DNA of 64,000 bases from Microbacterium sp. C5A9 (GTDB taxonomy: Bacteria; Actinomycetota; Actinomycetes; Actinomycetales; Microbacteriaceae), in NCBI RefSeq assembly GCF_022627955.1, contig NZ_JABXGD010000007.1, positions 1 to 64,000 of the forward strand. The letters are read 5' to 3'. The notes under the pieces are model-generated. The model was not told where the DNA came from, ran no database searches, and saw nothing but the letters and a program-made list of their open reading frames with translations. Below, one piece after another: positions 15,739 to 25,669 of the stretch. The translations under genes were made by a program, and so were the position numbers. Each line of letters starts with the position of its first letter. The stretch's first letter is position 1.

Positions 15739-16761
15739 TCAGAGGGCGGCGGCGGTCGTTCCGGGCACGAGGGTTCCGACGAACGGCTGCCTGACGGTGG
15801 GCACGGCATCGGCATCCGATCCCGAAAGCAACCGCTGCATCGTCTCGACAGCAGCGGCAGCCACGGCCTCGACCGGAATCCGCAGCGTCGTCAGCCCCAG
15901 CAGGTCGGCCCCGGGAAGGATGCCGTCGCACCCCGTCACACTCACATCGCCGGGCACCGACAGCCCCGCATCCCGCAGGGCCCGCATGACGGCGAGCTGC
16001 CGGTAGTCCGACGCGCACATCACGGCCGTGGCTCCGGCGCGCACGGCATCCAGCGCCTCATCCACGCCATCGGTCGGCGCGGCACCCACGGACAAGAGGG
16101 TCACGGACGCCCCGCCGGCACGCAGAGTCTGCTCCATCGCCGTCGCCCGCAGATGTTCCGCCAGCGAGACGTCCTCCGCACCAGACAGCACGACCACCCG
16201 ACTGTGCCCGAGCGACAGCACGTGCGACGCCAGCAGCTCTCCATGCGAGGGATCGTCGTAGTGCGCGGTATGAATCCCCTCAGCCGTCTCGACCCGACCC
16301 GCGCGCACGATCGGCACCTGGTCGGCGAACGGCGCGAGCTGCGCGGCCGTGATCCCACCGGTCGCGACGATCAACCCCGCGACGCGCATGCCGAGCAGCC
16401 GGTGCAGCGCGTTGACCTGCTCGGCGCCCTGCTCGTCGGCGCCGATCGTCACGGTCACCAGGTCGAGGCCGCGCCGGTGCGCCTCATCCTGCAGCCGCGA
16501 GAACAGCAGACCGTAGGCCGGGTTGCTCGCGTCGCGCAGCATCAGCCCGACCGTGCCGGTGCGCCCGGCGGCGAGCTCGGCGGCCATCGTGTTGCGCACG
16601 TATCCGAGGCGCTCGGCCTCGGCGAGAATCCGCTCCTGGGTCTCGGGAGCGAACCGCCCCTCGCCCTTGAGCGCCCTCGTCGCGGTGGCCCGGGAGACCC
16701 CGGCAGCGGCCGCCACATCGCTGATCGTCACCCGCAGCGCGGGCCGCTCGTCAGAACTCAC
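15739..16761 (-). CDS. LacI-family transcriptional regulator
   Basis: A 340-residue LacI-type repressor. The DNA-binding domain reads VTISDVAAAAGVSRATATRALKGEGRFAPET and the hinge includes YVRNTMAAELAAGRTGTVG; the periplasmic-binding-protein-like effector domain runs from about residue 65 to the end. GTG at 16761 overlaps the permease stop (GTGA), so the regulator is co-transcribed with the transporter genes and may autoregulate them. The effector is unknown. Confidence 0.93.
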   Translation of the reverse strand: MSSDERPALRVTISDVAAAAGVSRATATRALKGEGRFAPETQERILAEAERLGYVRNTMAAELAAGRTGTVGLMLRDASNPAYGLLFSRLQDEAHRRGLDLVTVTIGADEQGAEQVNALHRLLGMRVAGLIVATGGITAAQLAPFADQVPIVRAGRVETAEGIHTAHYDDPSHGELLASHVLSLGHSRVVVLSGAEDVSLAEHLRATAMEQTLRAGGASVTLLSVGAAPTDGVDEALDAVRAGATAVMCASDYRQLAVMRALRDAGLSVPGDVSVTGCDGILPGADLLGLTTLRIPVEAVAAAAVETMQRLLSGSDADAVPTVRQPFVGTLVPGTTAAAL

Positions 16762-18629
16762 GCGCGAGCCTTCTTGCTCTTGCGGGGCGCTCCGCCGCGC
16801 GAACCTCGTCCATACACGAGATACATGGTGACACCCATGATGATCATCAGCAGCACTGTGTAGACGAACGTGATCGGCATCGCATCGAGGTTGTTCTCGC
16901 CGCGCGTGCTCTCCTGAATCGCCACACCCAGCGGCTTGAACAGCGGGTGGTAGAGGAAGATCGCCGCGTCGTAGTCGTCGAGCAGGCTGTTGAAGTTCAG
17001 CGCCGTGATCGCCGCGGCCGTCGGCAGCACCAGCGGGATCAGCACCCGACGGAACGTGGTGAGCGACTTCGCCCCGAGGATGCGCGAGGCGTCTTCGAGC
17101 GAATCGGGCACCGACGCGAACCCGGCCTTGAGCAGGCGCAGGGTGAACGGGATCTTCACGCAGATGTACGCGATGAGCAGCAGGATCGGCGTTCCGGTGA
17201 GCACGAGGCCGCCCACGATCGCCCGTGGCTGATCGAACGCGGTCACCAGCGCGAGCGCGATGAGCACGATCGGCAGGATCCACGGGATGTGCAGCACGTA
17301 CTCGATCGCGGTGGTCAGCAGGTTGCGGTGCTTCTGCAGCATCCGCGCCACGAACAGCAGTCCGCCGACGACGACGATGGAGGCGACGGCGCTGTAGACG
17401 ACGCTGACGATGAACGGACGGAGCGCCGCGGCGCTCGAGAACACGGTGATGTAGTTGTCGAGCGTGAAGCTGTCGAGCGTGATGGACCCGGCGAGGATGC
17501 TGCGCGCATCGACGAACGAGAAGATCACGATCAGCACCACCGGGATCAGGTAGATCACCCACAGCAGATACGCGACGACGTGCACGACGACGTTCGCGAA
17601 CGGGTTGCGGATCTTCTGCTTCTGAATCGGCGTCGCGACCTTCGCGACCGAGAAGTACACCCCCGACTTCTCGAAGCGGTTCATGACCGCGAGCAGGATG
17701 ATCGTCGCGATGCCGAGCACGATCGCCAGCAGCGCGGCGATGTCACGCGTGATGGGGCTGCGCGAGAGGTCGATGATGAGCGGCGCGACGGTCTGGAAGT
17801 CGGGCCCGCCGAGCACGAGCGGCGCGGTCAGCGCGCCGAGTCCGATGAGGAACGTCAGCACGGTCACGGCGAACAGCATCGGCTTCATGACCGGCAGCAC
17901 GATGCGGCGCAGGATCGTCCACGTCGAGGCGCCCATGAGCTTGGCCGCCTCGATCGACGCGTAGTCGACCTTGCCGAGCGACGACGACAGGAACAGCATG
18001 TGGTTGGTCGTGGTCGCGAACGTCATCACGAACACGACCGCGAAGTACCCCGAGAACCAGTCGCGGTCCATGTCGGGCCACCAGTTGACCATCATGTTCG
18101 TGAAGAACCCGAACCGGCCGTAGATGAAGTTGTAGCCGGCGGCCAGCACGATGCCGCCGTAGATGAGGGTGGTGGCGTAGCCGAGCCACAGGACCTTCGC
18201 GCCGCGCACCTGGAAGTACTTCGTCACCAGCACGATGAACACACCGACCACGTTGACCGTGATCGACAGGGTGATCGCGAGCAGGAAGCTGTTGCCGAGC
18301 GTCTTCAGCGCACGCTCGCTGCCGAACAGCTTCTCGACGGCGCGGATGCTGAACTGCCCGTCGGGGAAGAACGTGACCCCGAGCAGGGCGGCGTTCGGCA
18401 GCACGAGGAATGCCGCCGCGAACCAGATCACGATGATGCCGGTCACCCACGCGAGCGGGGAGCGGAGCATCGCCCGCACACTGCCGGGGCGACCTCTCGT
18501 GCGGAGCCGCGGTCCCGCCGTCTGACCCTCGACGACAGCGGTGGTCGTCAAGGAGCCGGCTTCTCCGGTCACGGCCGCTGAGGGCGGGACCGCGGGGTCT
18601 GTGTGGTTCTGGGGAGTCTGATCCGACAT
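16758..18629 (-). CDS. ABC transporter permease, two fused permease units (FbpB-like)
   Basis: A 623-residue membrane protein with about 12 hydrophobic segments, made of two successive permease units. Each carries an EAA-type coupling loop: ASIEAAKLMGASTWTILRRIVLP in the first and DSLEDASRILGAKSLTTFRRVLIP in the second. Fused two-unit permeases are usual in the ferric-iron/thiamine/2-aminoethylphosphonate class of importers. A 50-residue low-complexity cytosolic stretch precedes the first membrane segment. One base separates it from the ATPase gene. Confidence 0.9.
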   Translation of the reverse strand: MSDQTPQNHTDPAVPPSAAVTGEAGSLTTTAVVEGQTAGPRLRTRGRPGSVRAMLRSPLAWVTGIIVIWFAAAFLVLPNAALLGVTFFPDGQFSIRAVEKLFGSERALKTLGNSFLLAITLSITVNVVGVFIVLVTKYFQVRGAKVLWLGYATTLIYGGIVLAAGYNFIYGRFGFFTNMMVNWWPDMDRDWFSGYFAVVFVMTFATTTNHMLFLSSSLGKVDYASIEAAKLMGASTWTILRRIVLPVMKPMLFAVTVLTFLIGLGALTAPLVLGGPDFQTVAPLIIDLSRSPITRDIAALLAIVLGIATIILLAVMNRFEKSGVYFSVAKVATPIQKQKIRNPFANVVVHVVAYLLWVIYLIPVVLIVIFSFVDARSILAGSITLDSFTLDNYITVFSSAAALRPFIVSVVYSAVASIVVVGGLLFVARMLQKHRNLLTTAIEYVLHIPWILPIVLIALALVTAFDQPRAIVGGLVLTGTPILLLIAYICVKIPFTLRLLKAGFASVPDSLEDASRILGAKSLTTFRRVLIPLVLPTAAAITALNFNSLLDDYDAAIFLYHPLFKPLGVAIQESTRGENNLDAMPITFVYTVLLMIIMGVTMYLVYGRGSRGGAPRKSKKARA

Positions 18630-18630
18630 G

Positions 18631-19647
18631 TCACGCCGCCGGGTACTGCAGGATCCAGCGGGGGTCGACGTCGACGCGCACCGCGTCGCCCGGGTTCCAC
18701 GGGCGAGCGCTCGCCGCGGCGGGCACGCTCACGCGCAGCGGAGCATCCTCGGCCTTCACCGTGTAGACGCTGTGGCTGCCGTGATAGGTGCGGTCGACGA
18801 TGGTGCCCTCGAGAGAGGCGGGTGCCGTCGAGCTGTCGCCGGCGCCGGCGAGGTGCAGCTTCTCGGGCCGCACATACGTCTGCGCCGTGGCATCCAGACC
18901 GGTGCCGAGGCTCGTGATCTGCGCCGGGCTCAGCCTGTTGTTCTCGCCGATGAACCGGCAGACGAACGGCGTCGCGCTGCGGTCGTAGATCTCCTCGGGG
19001 GTGCCCACCTGCTGCAGCGTTCCCGCATCGAGCACGGCGATGCGGTCGCTGAGGGTCAGCGCCTCCTCCTGATCGTGGGTGACGTAGACCGTGGTCACGC
19101 CGACCTCGTGCTGCAGGTCTTTCAGCTGCTCGCGCAGCTGCACGCGCAGCTTGGCGTCGAGGTTCGACAGCGGCTCGTCGAGAAGCAGGATGCTGGGGGT
19201 CAGCGCGAGCGCGCGGGCGATGGCCACGCGCTGCTGCTGCCCGCCCGAGAGCTCGGACACGTTCTTCTCGAGCTGCGAGAGCGCGAGTCCGGTGCGGTCG
19301 GCGACCTCGTCGACGCGGCGGCGCTGCTCGGCCTTGGGCGTCTTCTGGATCGACAGCCCGAACGCGATGTTCTCGCGCACGTTCATGCTCGGGAACAGCG
19401 CGTAGTTCTGGAACACCATGCCCACGCCGCGCTTCTCGCTGGGCACGCGCGTCACGTCGCGGCCGTTGATGTGGATGCGCCCGCCGGTCGGCTCGACGAA
19501 CCCGGCGAGGGCGCGCAGGGCGGTGGTCTTGCCGCACCCGGACGGACCCAGGAGGGTGAAGAACTCACCCTCCTGGATCTCCAGATCGAGATGCGAGACC
19601 GCGTGGTGATCGCCGAACGCGACCTCGACGTCTTCGAAACGGATCAT
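18631..19647 (-). CDS. ABC transporter ATPase (PotA/FbpC class)
   Basis: A 338-residue ATPase. Walker A GPSGCGKT at 34-41, Q-loop VFQNYALFPSM, signature LSGGQQQR at 133-140, Walker B LLLDEPLSNLD and the switch His in YVTHDQEEAL are all intact. After residue 235 a TOBE regulatory domain follows (TYVRPEKLHL, EGTIVDRTYHG). This domain arrangement is that of the spermidine/iron/phosphonate importer class. It energises the adjacent fused permease. Confidence 0.94.
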   Translation of the reverse strand: MIRFEDVEVAFGDHHAVSHLDLEIQEGEFFTLLGPSGCGKTTALRALAGFVEPTGGRIHINGRDVTRVPSEKRGVGMVFQNYALFPSMNVRENIAFGLSIQKTPKAEQRRRVDEVADRTGLALSQLEKNVSELSGGQQQRVAIARALALTPSILLLDEPLSNLDAKLRVQLREQLKDLQHEVGVTTVYVTHDQEEALTLSDRIAVLDAGTLQQVGTPEEIYDRSATPFVCRFIGENNRLSPAQITSLGTGLDATAQTYVRPEKLHLAGAGDSSTAPASLEGTIVDRTYHGSHSVYTVKAEDAPLRVSVPAAASARPWNPGDAVRVDVDPRWILQYPAA

Positions 19648-19687
19648 GGTGTCTTTTCCGGTGTCTCTCTCGCGGGGGTCGGTTGGC

Positions 19688-20764
19688 TCAACCGATGTAC
19701 TCGAGCGTGACCTTCTCGACCCACGCTCCGAGGTTCTCGCTCACGAAGCCGAAGTCGATGTCCTGACGGTCGAGCGTGCCCATGAGCTCGACGACCTCGG
19801 CGTTGGCCTTGTCGATCGCGTTCTCGTTCACGGGCATCGCGTTGAACTCGGCCGCGAATTCGCCCTGCACCTCGGCGCTGCCGAACCAGTCGATGAACTC
19901 CTGCGCCTTGGCCTCGTTGCCCGTGCCGGCGATCTGGGCGATCTGCTCGGTCACGTACGGCACGCCGTAGTCGGGCACGATCATGCCGGTCGTGGTGCCG
20001 TACTCCTCGTCGCGGGCCGAGATGCCGCTCGACGGGATGACGCCGTAGTCGATCTCGTCGCGCGAGATGCGGGCGTACAGGTCGGTGCCCTCGACCGCGG
20101 GCGAGCCGTTCGCGTAGTACGACTTCACGAGATCCCAGCCCTCGTCGCTGACACCCAGGTCGCCGTCCTCATCGAGGTGGCGCGACAGGATGCTGGCGAG
20201 CACGAGCTGCGGGGTGGCCTGGCCGAGCGCGGGGTTGACCTCGTAGCGGCCCGCATACTCCTCGTCGGTCCAGAGGTCCTCCTCGTCGGAGGGGGCGTCG
20301 GTGATCCTGTTCTCGTCGTAGACCGTGACGATGGCCTGCTCGACGAGCGGCCAGAACGCGCCGTCGGCGGGGTCGCCCGCGTCGGCGGGAACCTCTCCGC
20401 TCCACTCGGGCTCGTAGGCGGTGATCGCCTCTTCGCTCTTGAGCTGCTCGAAGAACATGTTGTTCAGGCCGAACACGACGTCGCCGACCGGGTTGTTCTT
20501 CTCGGCGATGATGCGGTTGGTGAGGTCGGCGCCGCCGAGACCCACGATCTCGATGTCGATGCCGGCGTCTGCCGCCTGCTCGGTGATCCACTCGCCGCGG
20601 CCGTCGCTGTTCGAGTTCGTGTAGACGATGAGCGTCTCGTCGGAGCCGCCCTCGCTCGAGCCGCCGTCGGACTCGGTGCTGCCGCCCGCGCATCCGGTCA
20701 GGGTCACGGCCGCCACGGCCGCGATACCCAGGAGAGACCAGCGCTTCTTTCGGATGTCGACCAT
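19688..20764 (-). CDS. Extracellular solute-binding lipoprotein (FbpA/AfuA-like)
   Basis: A 358-residue lipoprotein with signal MVDIRKKRW, a hydrophobic core and lipobox LTGC (Cys25), followed by a serine/glycine-rich linker. The mature part starts LIVYTNSNSDGRGEWITEQ and contains NPVGDVVFGLNN, the layout of type 2 binding proteins for ferric iron, thiamine or phosphonates (LxVYxx...). ATG at 20764 is chosen because AAAGG lies six bases upstream. First gene of the operon; the upstream 20765-20945 region holds its promoter. Substrate unresolved; the phosphoesterase in the operon hints at an organophosphate. Confidence 0.9.
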   Translation of the reverse strand: MVDIRKKRWSLLGIAAVAAVTLTGCAGGSTESDGGSSEGGSDETLIVYTNSNSDGRGEWITEQAADAGIDIEIVGLGGADLTNRIIAEKNNPVGDVVFGLNNMFFEQLKSEEAITAYEPEWSGEVPADAGDPADGAFWPLVEQAIVTVYDENRITDAPSDEEDLWTDEEYAGRYEVNPALGQATPQLVLASILSRHLDEDGDLGVSDEGWDLVKSYYANGSPAVEGTDLYARISRDEIDYGVIPSSGISARDEEYGTTTGMIVPDYGVPYVTEQIAQIAGTGNEAKAQEFIDWFGSAEVQGEFAAEFNAMPVNENAIDKANAEVVELMGTLDRQDIDFGFVSENLGAWVEKVTLEYIG

Positions 20765-20945
20765 GGTCGCCTTTCTCGTCATCGAGGAATGTCTGATCTG
20801 ACTGTACCTCGGTGTTGTGGTTTCCGTACAATGATCTGTCTGATTCTTAGCCGCGTTCGCGCGACCGCACTCAAGATAGGCGGCGGAGATGAACACCGAG
20901 AAAGCGGGGGATGAACGGTGGTGCGTGTCGCGGCGCGCTGCGGCG

Positions 20946-22448
20946 TTACTCGAACCCGCCCGACAGCCGTCCCCGCATCCGCTGACTGCTCTCGTTCATC
21001 CCGACGATCTCGACCGTCTTCCCGAGTGCGGCGTACTTCGTCTCGATCGCGTCCAGCGCCGCGACGGTCGAGGCATCCCAGATGTGCGATCCCGACAGGT
21101 CGATCACCACGTGCTCGGGGTCGTCCGAGTACTCGAACAGCGTCGTCAGGTCGTTGCTCGACGCGAAGAACAGCTCGCCGTTCACGACGTAGGTGACGGA
21201 ATCATCCGACGGGGAAAGAGTCCGGGCGACCGAGACGAAATGCGCCACGCGTCGCACGAACAGCACCGACGCGACGAGCACGCCGCCGACGACGCCCACC
21301 GCGAGGTTGTGCGTGAGGAGCACGAGTACGACGGTCGCGATCATGACGAACGTCTCGCTCTTCGGCATCCGCTTCAGAGTCGAGGGCTTGATGCTGTGCC
21401 AGTCGAACGCGCCGATCGCGACCATGATCATGACGGCGACGAGGGCGGCCATCGGGATCGTGCCGACGAAGTCGCCGAACACCACGACCAGCAGGAACAG
21501 GAAGACACCGGCGAAGAACGTCGAGATGCGCGTGCGCGCGCCGGATGCCTTGACGTTGATCATGGTCTGACCGATCACCGCGCATCCGCCCATGCCCCCG
21601 AAGAAACCCGACAGCATGTTCGCGATGCCCTGCGCCCACGATTCGCGACTCTTGTTCGAGTGGGTGTCGGTGATCTCGTCGACGAGCTTGGCGGTGAGCA
21701 GCGACTCCATGAGTCCGACCAGTGCGACCCCGAGCGCGAACGGCGCGATGATGCCGAAGGTCTCCCAGGTCCAGGGGATGTCGGGCAGGAACAGCGAGGG
21801 CAGGCTCCGGGGCAGCTCGCCCTGGTCGCCGACGGTCGGCACGGTGATGCCCATCGTGAGCACGACCGCGGTCACGATGATCACCGAGACGAGCGGAGCC
21901 GGCACGATCTTCGTGATCTTCGGCATCACGATCATGACGACGATTCCCAGCGCGACCAGCGGATACACCAGCCAGGGCACGTCGATAAGCTGGGGGAACT
22001 GCGAGCTGAACACGAAGATCGCGAGCGCGTTGACGAAGCCGACCATGACGCTGCGCGGGATGAACCGCATCAGCTTCGCGACGCCCAGCACCCCGAGGAT
22101 CACCTGGAAGACGCCCGCGAGGATGACCGTGGCGATGAAGTAGTCGAGGCCGTAGGTCGGTGCGACCGGTGCGATCACGAGAGCCACGGCCCCGGTCGCC
22201 GCGGTCACCATCGCCGGGCGGCCGCCGAGGAACGCGATCGACACCGCCATGATGAACGACGAGAACAGGCCGACCTTCGGGTCCACACCCGCGATGACCG
22301 AGAACGCGATCGCCTCGGGGATCAGCGCGAGCCCGACGACGAGACCCGCGAGCACCTCGCGCGTCAGCATGCGGGGGCTCGTGAGCGCGTCGAGGACGGA
22401 CGGCTTCGCCCGATAGCGGGCACGATCGTCGATCGCGGATGCAGACAT
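20946..22448 (-). CDS. SulP-family anion transporter with STAS domain
   Basis: A 500-residue SLC26/SulP carrier. Membrane segments span about residues 30-420 and include the family features [20 protein letters not shown] and the [23 protein letters not shown] region; the last 100 residues form a cytosolic STAS domain ([37 protein letters not shown]). Members carry sulfate, bicarbonate or other anions; the exact substrate cannot be read. ATG at 22448 is chosen since upstream sequence has no signal and GGAG precedes it. Confidence 0.93.
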   Translation of the reverse strand: MSASAIDDRARYRAKPSVLDALTSPRMLTREVLAGLVVGLALIPEAIAFSVIAGVDPKVGLFSSFIMAVSIAFLGGRPAMVTAATGAVALVIAPVAPTYGLDYFIATVILAGVFQVILGVLGVAKLMRFIPRSVMVGFVNALAIFVFSSQFPQLIDVPWLVYPLVALGIVVMIVMPKITKIVPAPLVSVIIVTAVVLTMGITVPTVGDQGELPRSLPSLFLPDIPWTWETFGIIAPFALGVALVGLMESLLTAKLVDEITDTHSNKSRESWAQGIANMLSGFFGGMGGCAVIGQTMINVKASGARTRISTFFAGVFLFLLVVVFGDFVGTIPMAALVAVMIMVAIGAFDWHSIKPSTLKRMPKSETFVMIATVVLVLLTHNLAVGVVGGVLVASVLFVRRVAHFVSVARTLSPSDDSVTYVVNGELFFASSNDLTTLFEYSDDPEHVVIDLSGSHIWDASTVAALDAIETKYAALGKTVEIVGMNESSQRMRGRLSGGFE

Positions 22449-22622
22449 GGGGGATGCTCCAGAGAACGCGGCCCGGGGTGAGGCCGACGTTCCAGCGTAG
22501 AGCGGATGCGGGGATGCCGCGTTCGTGCCGCTCTCTGCACCGTTCAGGGGTGAGGCGGATTCCTCCCCAGTGCCCGGGATCTCGGTGCCCGGTCGTCCGT
22601 CAGGGTTCATAGCCTCGCTCGC

Positions 22623-23897
22623 ATGACCATTCAGATCCCTGTCCGCATGCCCGCCTTCGTGCCCGTCGAGCTCACCGTCGACGGCCACCCCGAGTTCGAT
22701 CGCGCGATCGAGCTGCCCACTCGTGCGCCGCGGGAGTGGATCGTCGAGGCGTATCGGCTCAGTGTCGGGCTCGAGCCGCGGGAGGGCTCGGAGTACGACG
22801 GCATCGACGACTGCCACCACGACGAACCGTACGGGTACCCGTGGGCCGAGGTGCCCGACGCTGGCGACATACCGGGACTCCCGCACGACCCGATGATCGT
22901 CGTCCGGACGATGGACACTCCGCCGATCGGGACGCCGTGGGTGACGGTGTCCTCGGTCTCCGCTGCGTCCGGCGTGGCCTCGGAACCCGAGAGCGCGTCC
23001 GCTGGGACGCCGTCTGGCTGGCTCACGGCGGAGGCACCCTTCCGCGAAGACGACGTGAACCGGGAGCTGCTGCGTCGGCATGGCGTGGTGCAGCCGTACG
23101 TCGACGACAGCGATCTGTGGTTCGTCGACCCTCGACTCCCCGCCCCGTCTCCGATCTCGACCCTCGTGTCGGTGGTGACGCCGGCGCGCAGGCTGGCTCT
23201 GCTCGCGCATATCGACGCGACCGGGCTGCTGCGGCCGGCGGCGCCCGACTTCGGCGACGCGGAGTCGGCGCTCGCTGCAGTGGCGCGGCTGGTCGATCGG
23301 CTCGGCGCGGAAGGGATCGAGCAGGATGCGGAGGGCGGCTGGATCCCGCAGATCGAGATCGACAGGATCGTGAACGCGCTCGGTTGGGACGCGACTCTCG
23401 GCGAGGTGCGTGCCCGCGGTGAGGCTCTGGTCGCTTTCGCGCGCCGGGCGAGGCTGATCCGACGCTTCCGAGGCCGGGTGGTCGCGACCGCGCTGGCCCG
23501 TACGATCCGCGTTCCCGCCCCGCAGACACTCGAACGACTCGCCGCGATGGTCGTCTCCTCGGAGACCGGGTGGCACGACTCCCGGTCCTCACGGACGAAG
23601 GCGGCGGAGGCTGTCGCCCTGCTGGCGATCGCGGATGGGAGCGCAGACCGTCTCGACGATCTTCCGGGTCTCGTGGCGGCGGGATCGCACGCGTTCGCCG
23701 AATCGGATCTGCGGGTGCGCCTCGATGACGGGGAGCCTTCGGGGGAGGGCGTGGGCTCGTCCGGTGGGGAGGGCGAGGTCGCCACTCGGATGGGCGTGCT
23801 GTCGGCGCCGAACGCGTTCGGGATCGTCACCCCGGCGATGCGGGAGGTCGCGCGGTGCGCACTGCTCTCGGGATTCTCGAAAGAGTGTTATGCATGA
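22623..23897 (+). CDS. Hypothetical protein, 424 residues
   Basis: No family recognised. The N-terminal third is acidic and rich in Pro/Asp/Tyr (YDGIDDCHHDEPYGYPW), the middle is helical (ALAAVARLVDRLGAEGIEQD) and the C-terminal third is alanine-rich and helical with basic patches. No signal peptide or membrane segment. It is divergent from the SulP gene, separated by 174 bp, which holds both promoters. Codon use matches the surrounding chromosome, so it is probably a native gene. Confidence 0.75.
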   Translation: MTIQIPVRMPAFVPVELTVDGHPEFDRAIELPTRAPREWIVEAYRLSVGLEPREGSEYDGIDDCHHDEPYGYPWAEVPDAGDIPGLPHDPMIVVRTMDTPPIGTPWVTVSSVSAASGVASEPESASAGTPSGWLTAEAPFREDDVNRELLRRHGVVQPYVDDSDLWFVDPRLPAPSPISTLVSVVTPARRLALLAHIDATGLLRPAAPDFGDAESALAAVARLVDRLGAEGIEQDAEGGWIPQIEIDRIVNALGWDATLGEVRARGEALVAFARRARLIRRFRGRVVATALARTIRVPAPQTLERLAAMVVSSETGWHDSRSSRTKAAEAVALLAIADGSADRLDDLPGLVAAGSHAFAESDLRVRLDDGEPSGEGVGSSGGEGEVATRMGVLSAPNAFGIVTPAMREVARCALLSGFSKECYA

Positions 23898-24035
23898 TCA
23901 TGATTTCTGATAATGAGCAGTATGCGCGGTAAAGGTGCGTTCTGCATTGTGTTTCTGCTCCCCGATTTTGTGGGCACGCCATTCGCGGCGGATACTCATC
24001 CCATCCGCGCCGACCTTCTCGGCCGAGGAATCGAC

Positions 24036-24791
24036 ATGCACAGCACCCCTGTTCTCAGCCTTGATGCGACCATCGCCATCGTCGGCGCCGGCCGTCTCGG
24101 CGGCGTGCTCGCGCGGGCGCTCCGCGCGGCGGGCTTCGTCGTCCTCGGGCCTCTCCGCCGAGAAGACCGCGCTCCGGATGCCGACATCGCGCTGCTCTGC
24201 GTTCCGGACTCCGCGATCCCGGCAGTCGCATTCGCCGTCCGTCCCCATGTGCGACTCGTGGGGCACGTCTCGGGGGCGACGCCGCTCACCGACGTCGACT
24301 TCAGCGTCCACCCGCTGCAGACCTTCACCGGCGGCGAGACGCCCGACGTCTTCCACGGCATCGGCGCCGCTGTCGACGGCCGCACTCCCGAGGCGCTCGC
24401 CGTGGCCGAGCAGATCGCGGCAGCACTCGGGGCGCAGCCGTTCCGCGTCGACGATGCCCACCGCGCGGAGTATCACGCCGGCGCATCCTTCGCCTCGAAC
24501 TTCGTGCTCACCGTGCTCGACACCGCGGAGCGGCTCGCCGGCCCGGCCGGGGTGGAACGGGCGCACCTCGCCCCGCTCGTGCGGCAGACCGTCGAGAACT
24601 GGGCGACGTCCGGCGCGGCGTCTGCGCTCACGGGACCCATCGTCCGGGGGGATGAGGAGACCGTGGCCCGGCAGCGTGCGGCATCCGCAGATGTCGTCGA
24701 CCTGTTCGACGCGCTCGCCGCAGCCACCCGCGACATCGCCCACCCAGAGGTCGCCGATACGGACATGCCGGCAGAGGGGGCACGCGAATGA
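24036..24791 (+). CDS. Rossmann-fold plus DUF2520 protein of the pantothenate operon
   Basis: A 251-residue protein. Residues 12-25 (IAIVGAGRLGGVLA) form a dinucleotide-binding strand-loop-helix; IALLCVPDSAIP and HPLQTFTGGETPDVFHGIGAAVDG follow, and the C-terminal half (ASFASNFVLTVLDTAERLAG) is the helical DUF2520 part, as in proteins annotated near F420-dependent reductases. The stop overlaps panC by ATGA. Since no panE/ketopantoate reductase is in the operon, it might fill that step, but this is inference. The ATG at 24036 is preferred over 23913 because the upstream 41 residues are not family-like. Confidence 0.88.
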   Translation: MHSTPVLSLDATIAIVGAGRLGGVLARALRAAGFVVLGPLRREDRAPDADIALLCVPDSAIPAVAFAVRPHVRLVGHVSGATPLTDVDFSVHPLQTFTGGETPDVFHGIGAAVDGRTPEALAVAEQIAAALGAQPFRVDDAHRAEYHAGASFASNFVLTVLDTAERLAGPAGVERAHLAPLVRQTVENWATSGAASALTGPIVRGDEETVARQRAASADVVDLFDALAAATRDIAHPEVADTDMPAEGARE

Positions 24792-25669
24792 GAATCCTCC
24801 GTACGATCGCCGAGGTGCGCGCCGCCGTCGGCGCTGCACGCGGCGCGGGCGCGTCCGTCGGGCTGGTGCCGACGATGGGGGCCTTCCACGAGGGGCACCT
24901 GTCGCTCATGCGCCAGGCGCGCGCCGAGACCGGACTCGTCGTCGTCTCGCTGTTCGTGAACCCGACGCAGTTCGCGCCGAACGAAGACCTCAGCACCTAT
25001 CCGCGCGACGAACACCGCGACGCCGCGCTCGCCGAAGCGGAGGGCGTCGACATCCTGTTCGCCCCCTCGCCCGCCGAGGTGTATCCCGACGGCTTCGCCA
25101 CGAACGTCCATGTGGCGGGACTCACCGAGGTGCTCGACGGCGCGAGTCGCGGCGCGCATCACTTCGACGGGGTCGCCACCGTGGTCACCAAGCTGTTCGG
25201 CATCGTGACGCCTGACGTCGCGTACTTCGGTCAGAAGGACGCGCAGCAGGTGCTCGTGGTGCGACGCGTCGTCCGCGACCTCGACCTCGCCGTGCGCATC
25301 GAGGCCTGCCCGATCGTGCGCGAGCCCGACGGCCTCGCCATGAGCTCGCGCAACGTCTACCTCGACGCGGATGCGCGCGCGCGAGCGACTGCGCTGAACC
25401 GGGCGCTCGATGCGGCGGAGGCGGTACTCGGCTCCGGCGAGCACGGTGGCGAGCGTATCCTCGCGTCCGCTCGCGCCGTTCTCGTCGATGCGTCGATCGA
25501 CGCCGAGTACCTGGAACTCCGCGATGCCGAGACCCTGCAGCCCGTGCGCGTGGTCGAGCGCGACGCGCTTCTGCTGGTGGCCGCTCGCGTCGGTGCGGCA
25601 CGCCTGATCGACAACCACCTGCTGCGCGCCGGTGGCGCCGAGGAATCCCGAGGAGAGGCCGCCGCATGA
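24788..25669 (+). CDS. panC: Pantothenate synthetase
   Basis: A 293-residue enzyme that joins pantoate and beta-alanine using ATP. Family motifs are clear: GLVPTMGAFHEGHLSLMRQA (the HxGH nucleotidyltransferase loop), LFVNPTQFAPNEDLSTYPR, FGQKDAQQ, and EPDGLAMSSRNVYL with the KMSKS-like MSSRN. It overlaps both neighbours by ATGA, so all three genes are translationally coupled. Confidence 0.97.
   Translation: MRILRTIAEVRAAVGAARGAGASVGLVPTMGAFHEGHLSLMRQARAETGLVVVSLFVNPTQFAPNEDLSTYPRDEHRDAALAEAEGVDILFAPSPAEVYPDGFATNVHVAGLTEVLDGASRGAHHFDGVATVVTKLFGIVTPDVAYFGQKDAQQVLVVRRVVRDLDLAVRIEACPIVREPDGLAMSSRNVYLDADARARATALNRALDAAEAVLGSGEHGGERILASARAVLVDASIDAEYLELRDAETLQPVRVVERDALLLVAARVGAARLIDNHLLRAGGAEESRGEAAA

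Noticed and set aside
16762..17562. A 267-codon N-terminal extension of the LacI regulator
   Set aside because: The upstream part is the permease gene read in another frame; GTG at 16761 with GTGA overlap and the HTH directly after it fix the true start.
16947..18581. A 544-codon plus-strand open frame
   Set aside because: It lies fully antisense to the ABC permease; the translation is extremely rich in Asp/Arg/His/Glu and has no fold-like pattern. It is a high-GC shadow frame.
20799..20830. TGTAC...GTACA spaced inverted repeat upstream of the binding-protein gene, considered as LacI operator
   Set aside because: Only five bases per arm match and the centre lacks the usual CG-centred LacI-type palindrome, so the support is too weak.
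20889..22481. A 530-codon plus-strand open frame
   Set aside because: Antisense to the SulP transporter, with repetitive Asp/His/Arg composition typical of shadow frames.
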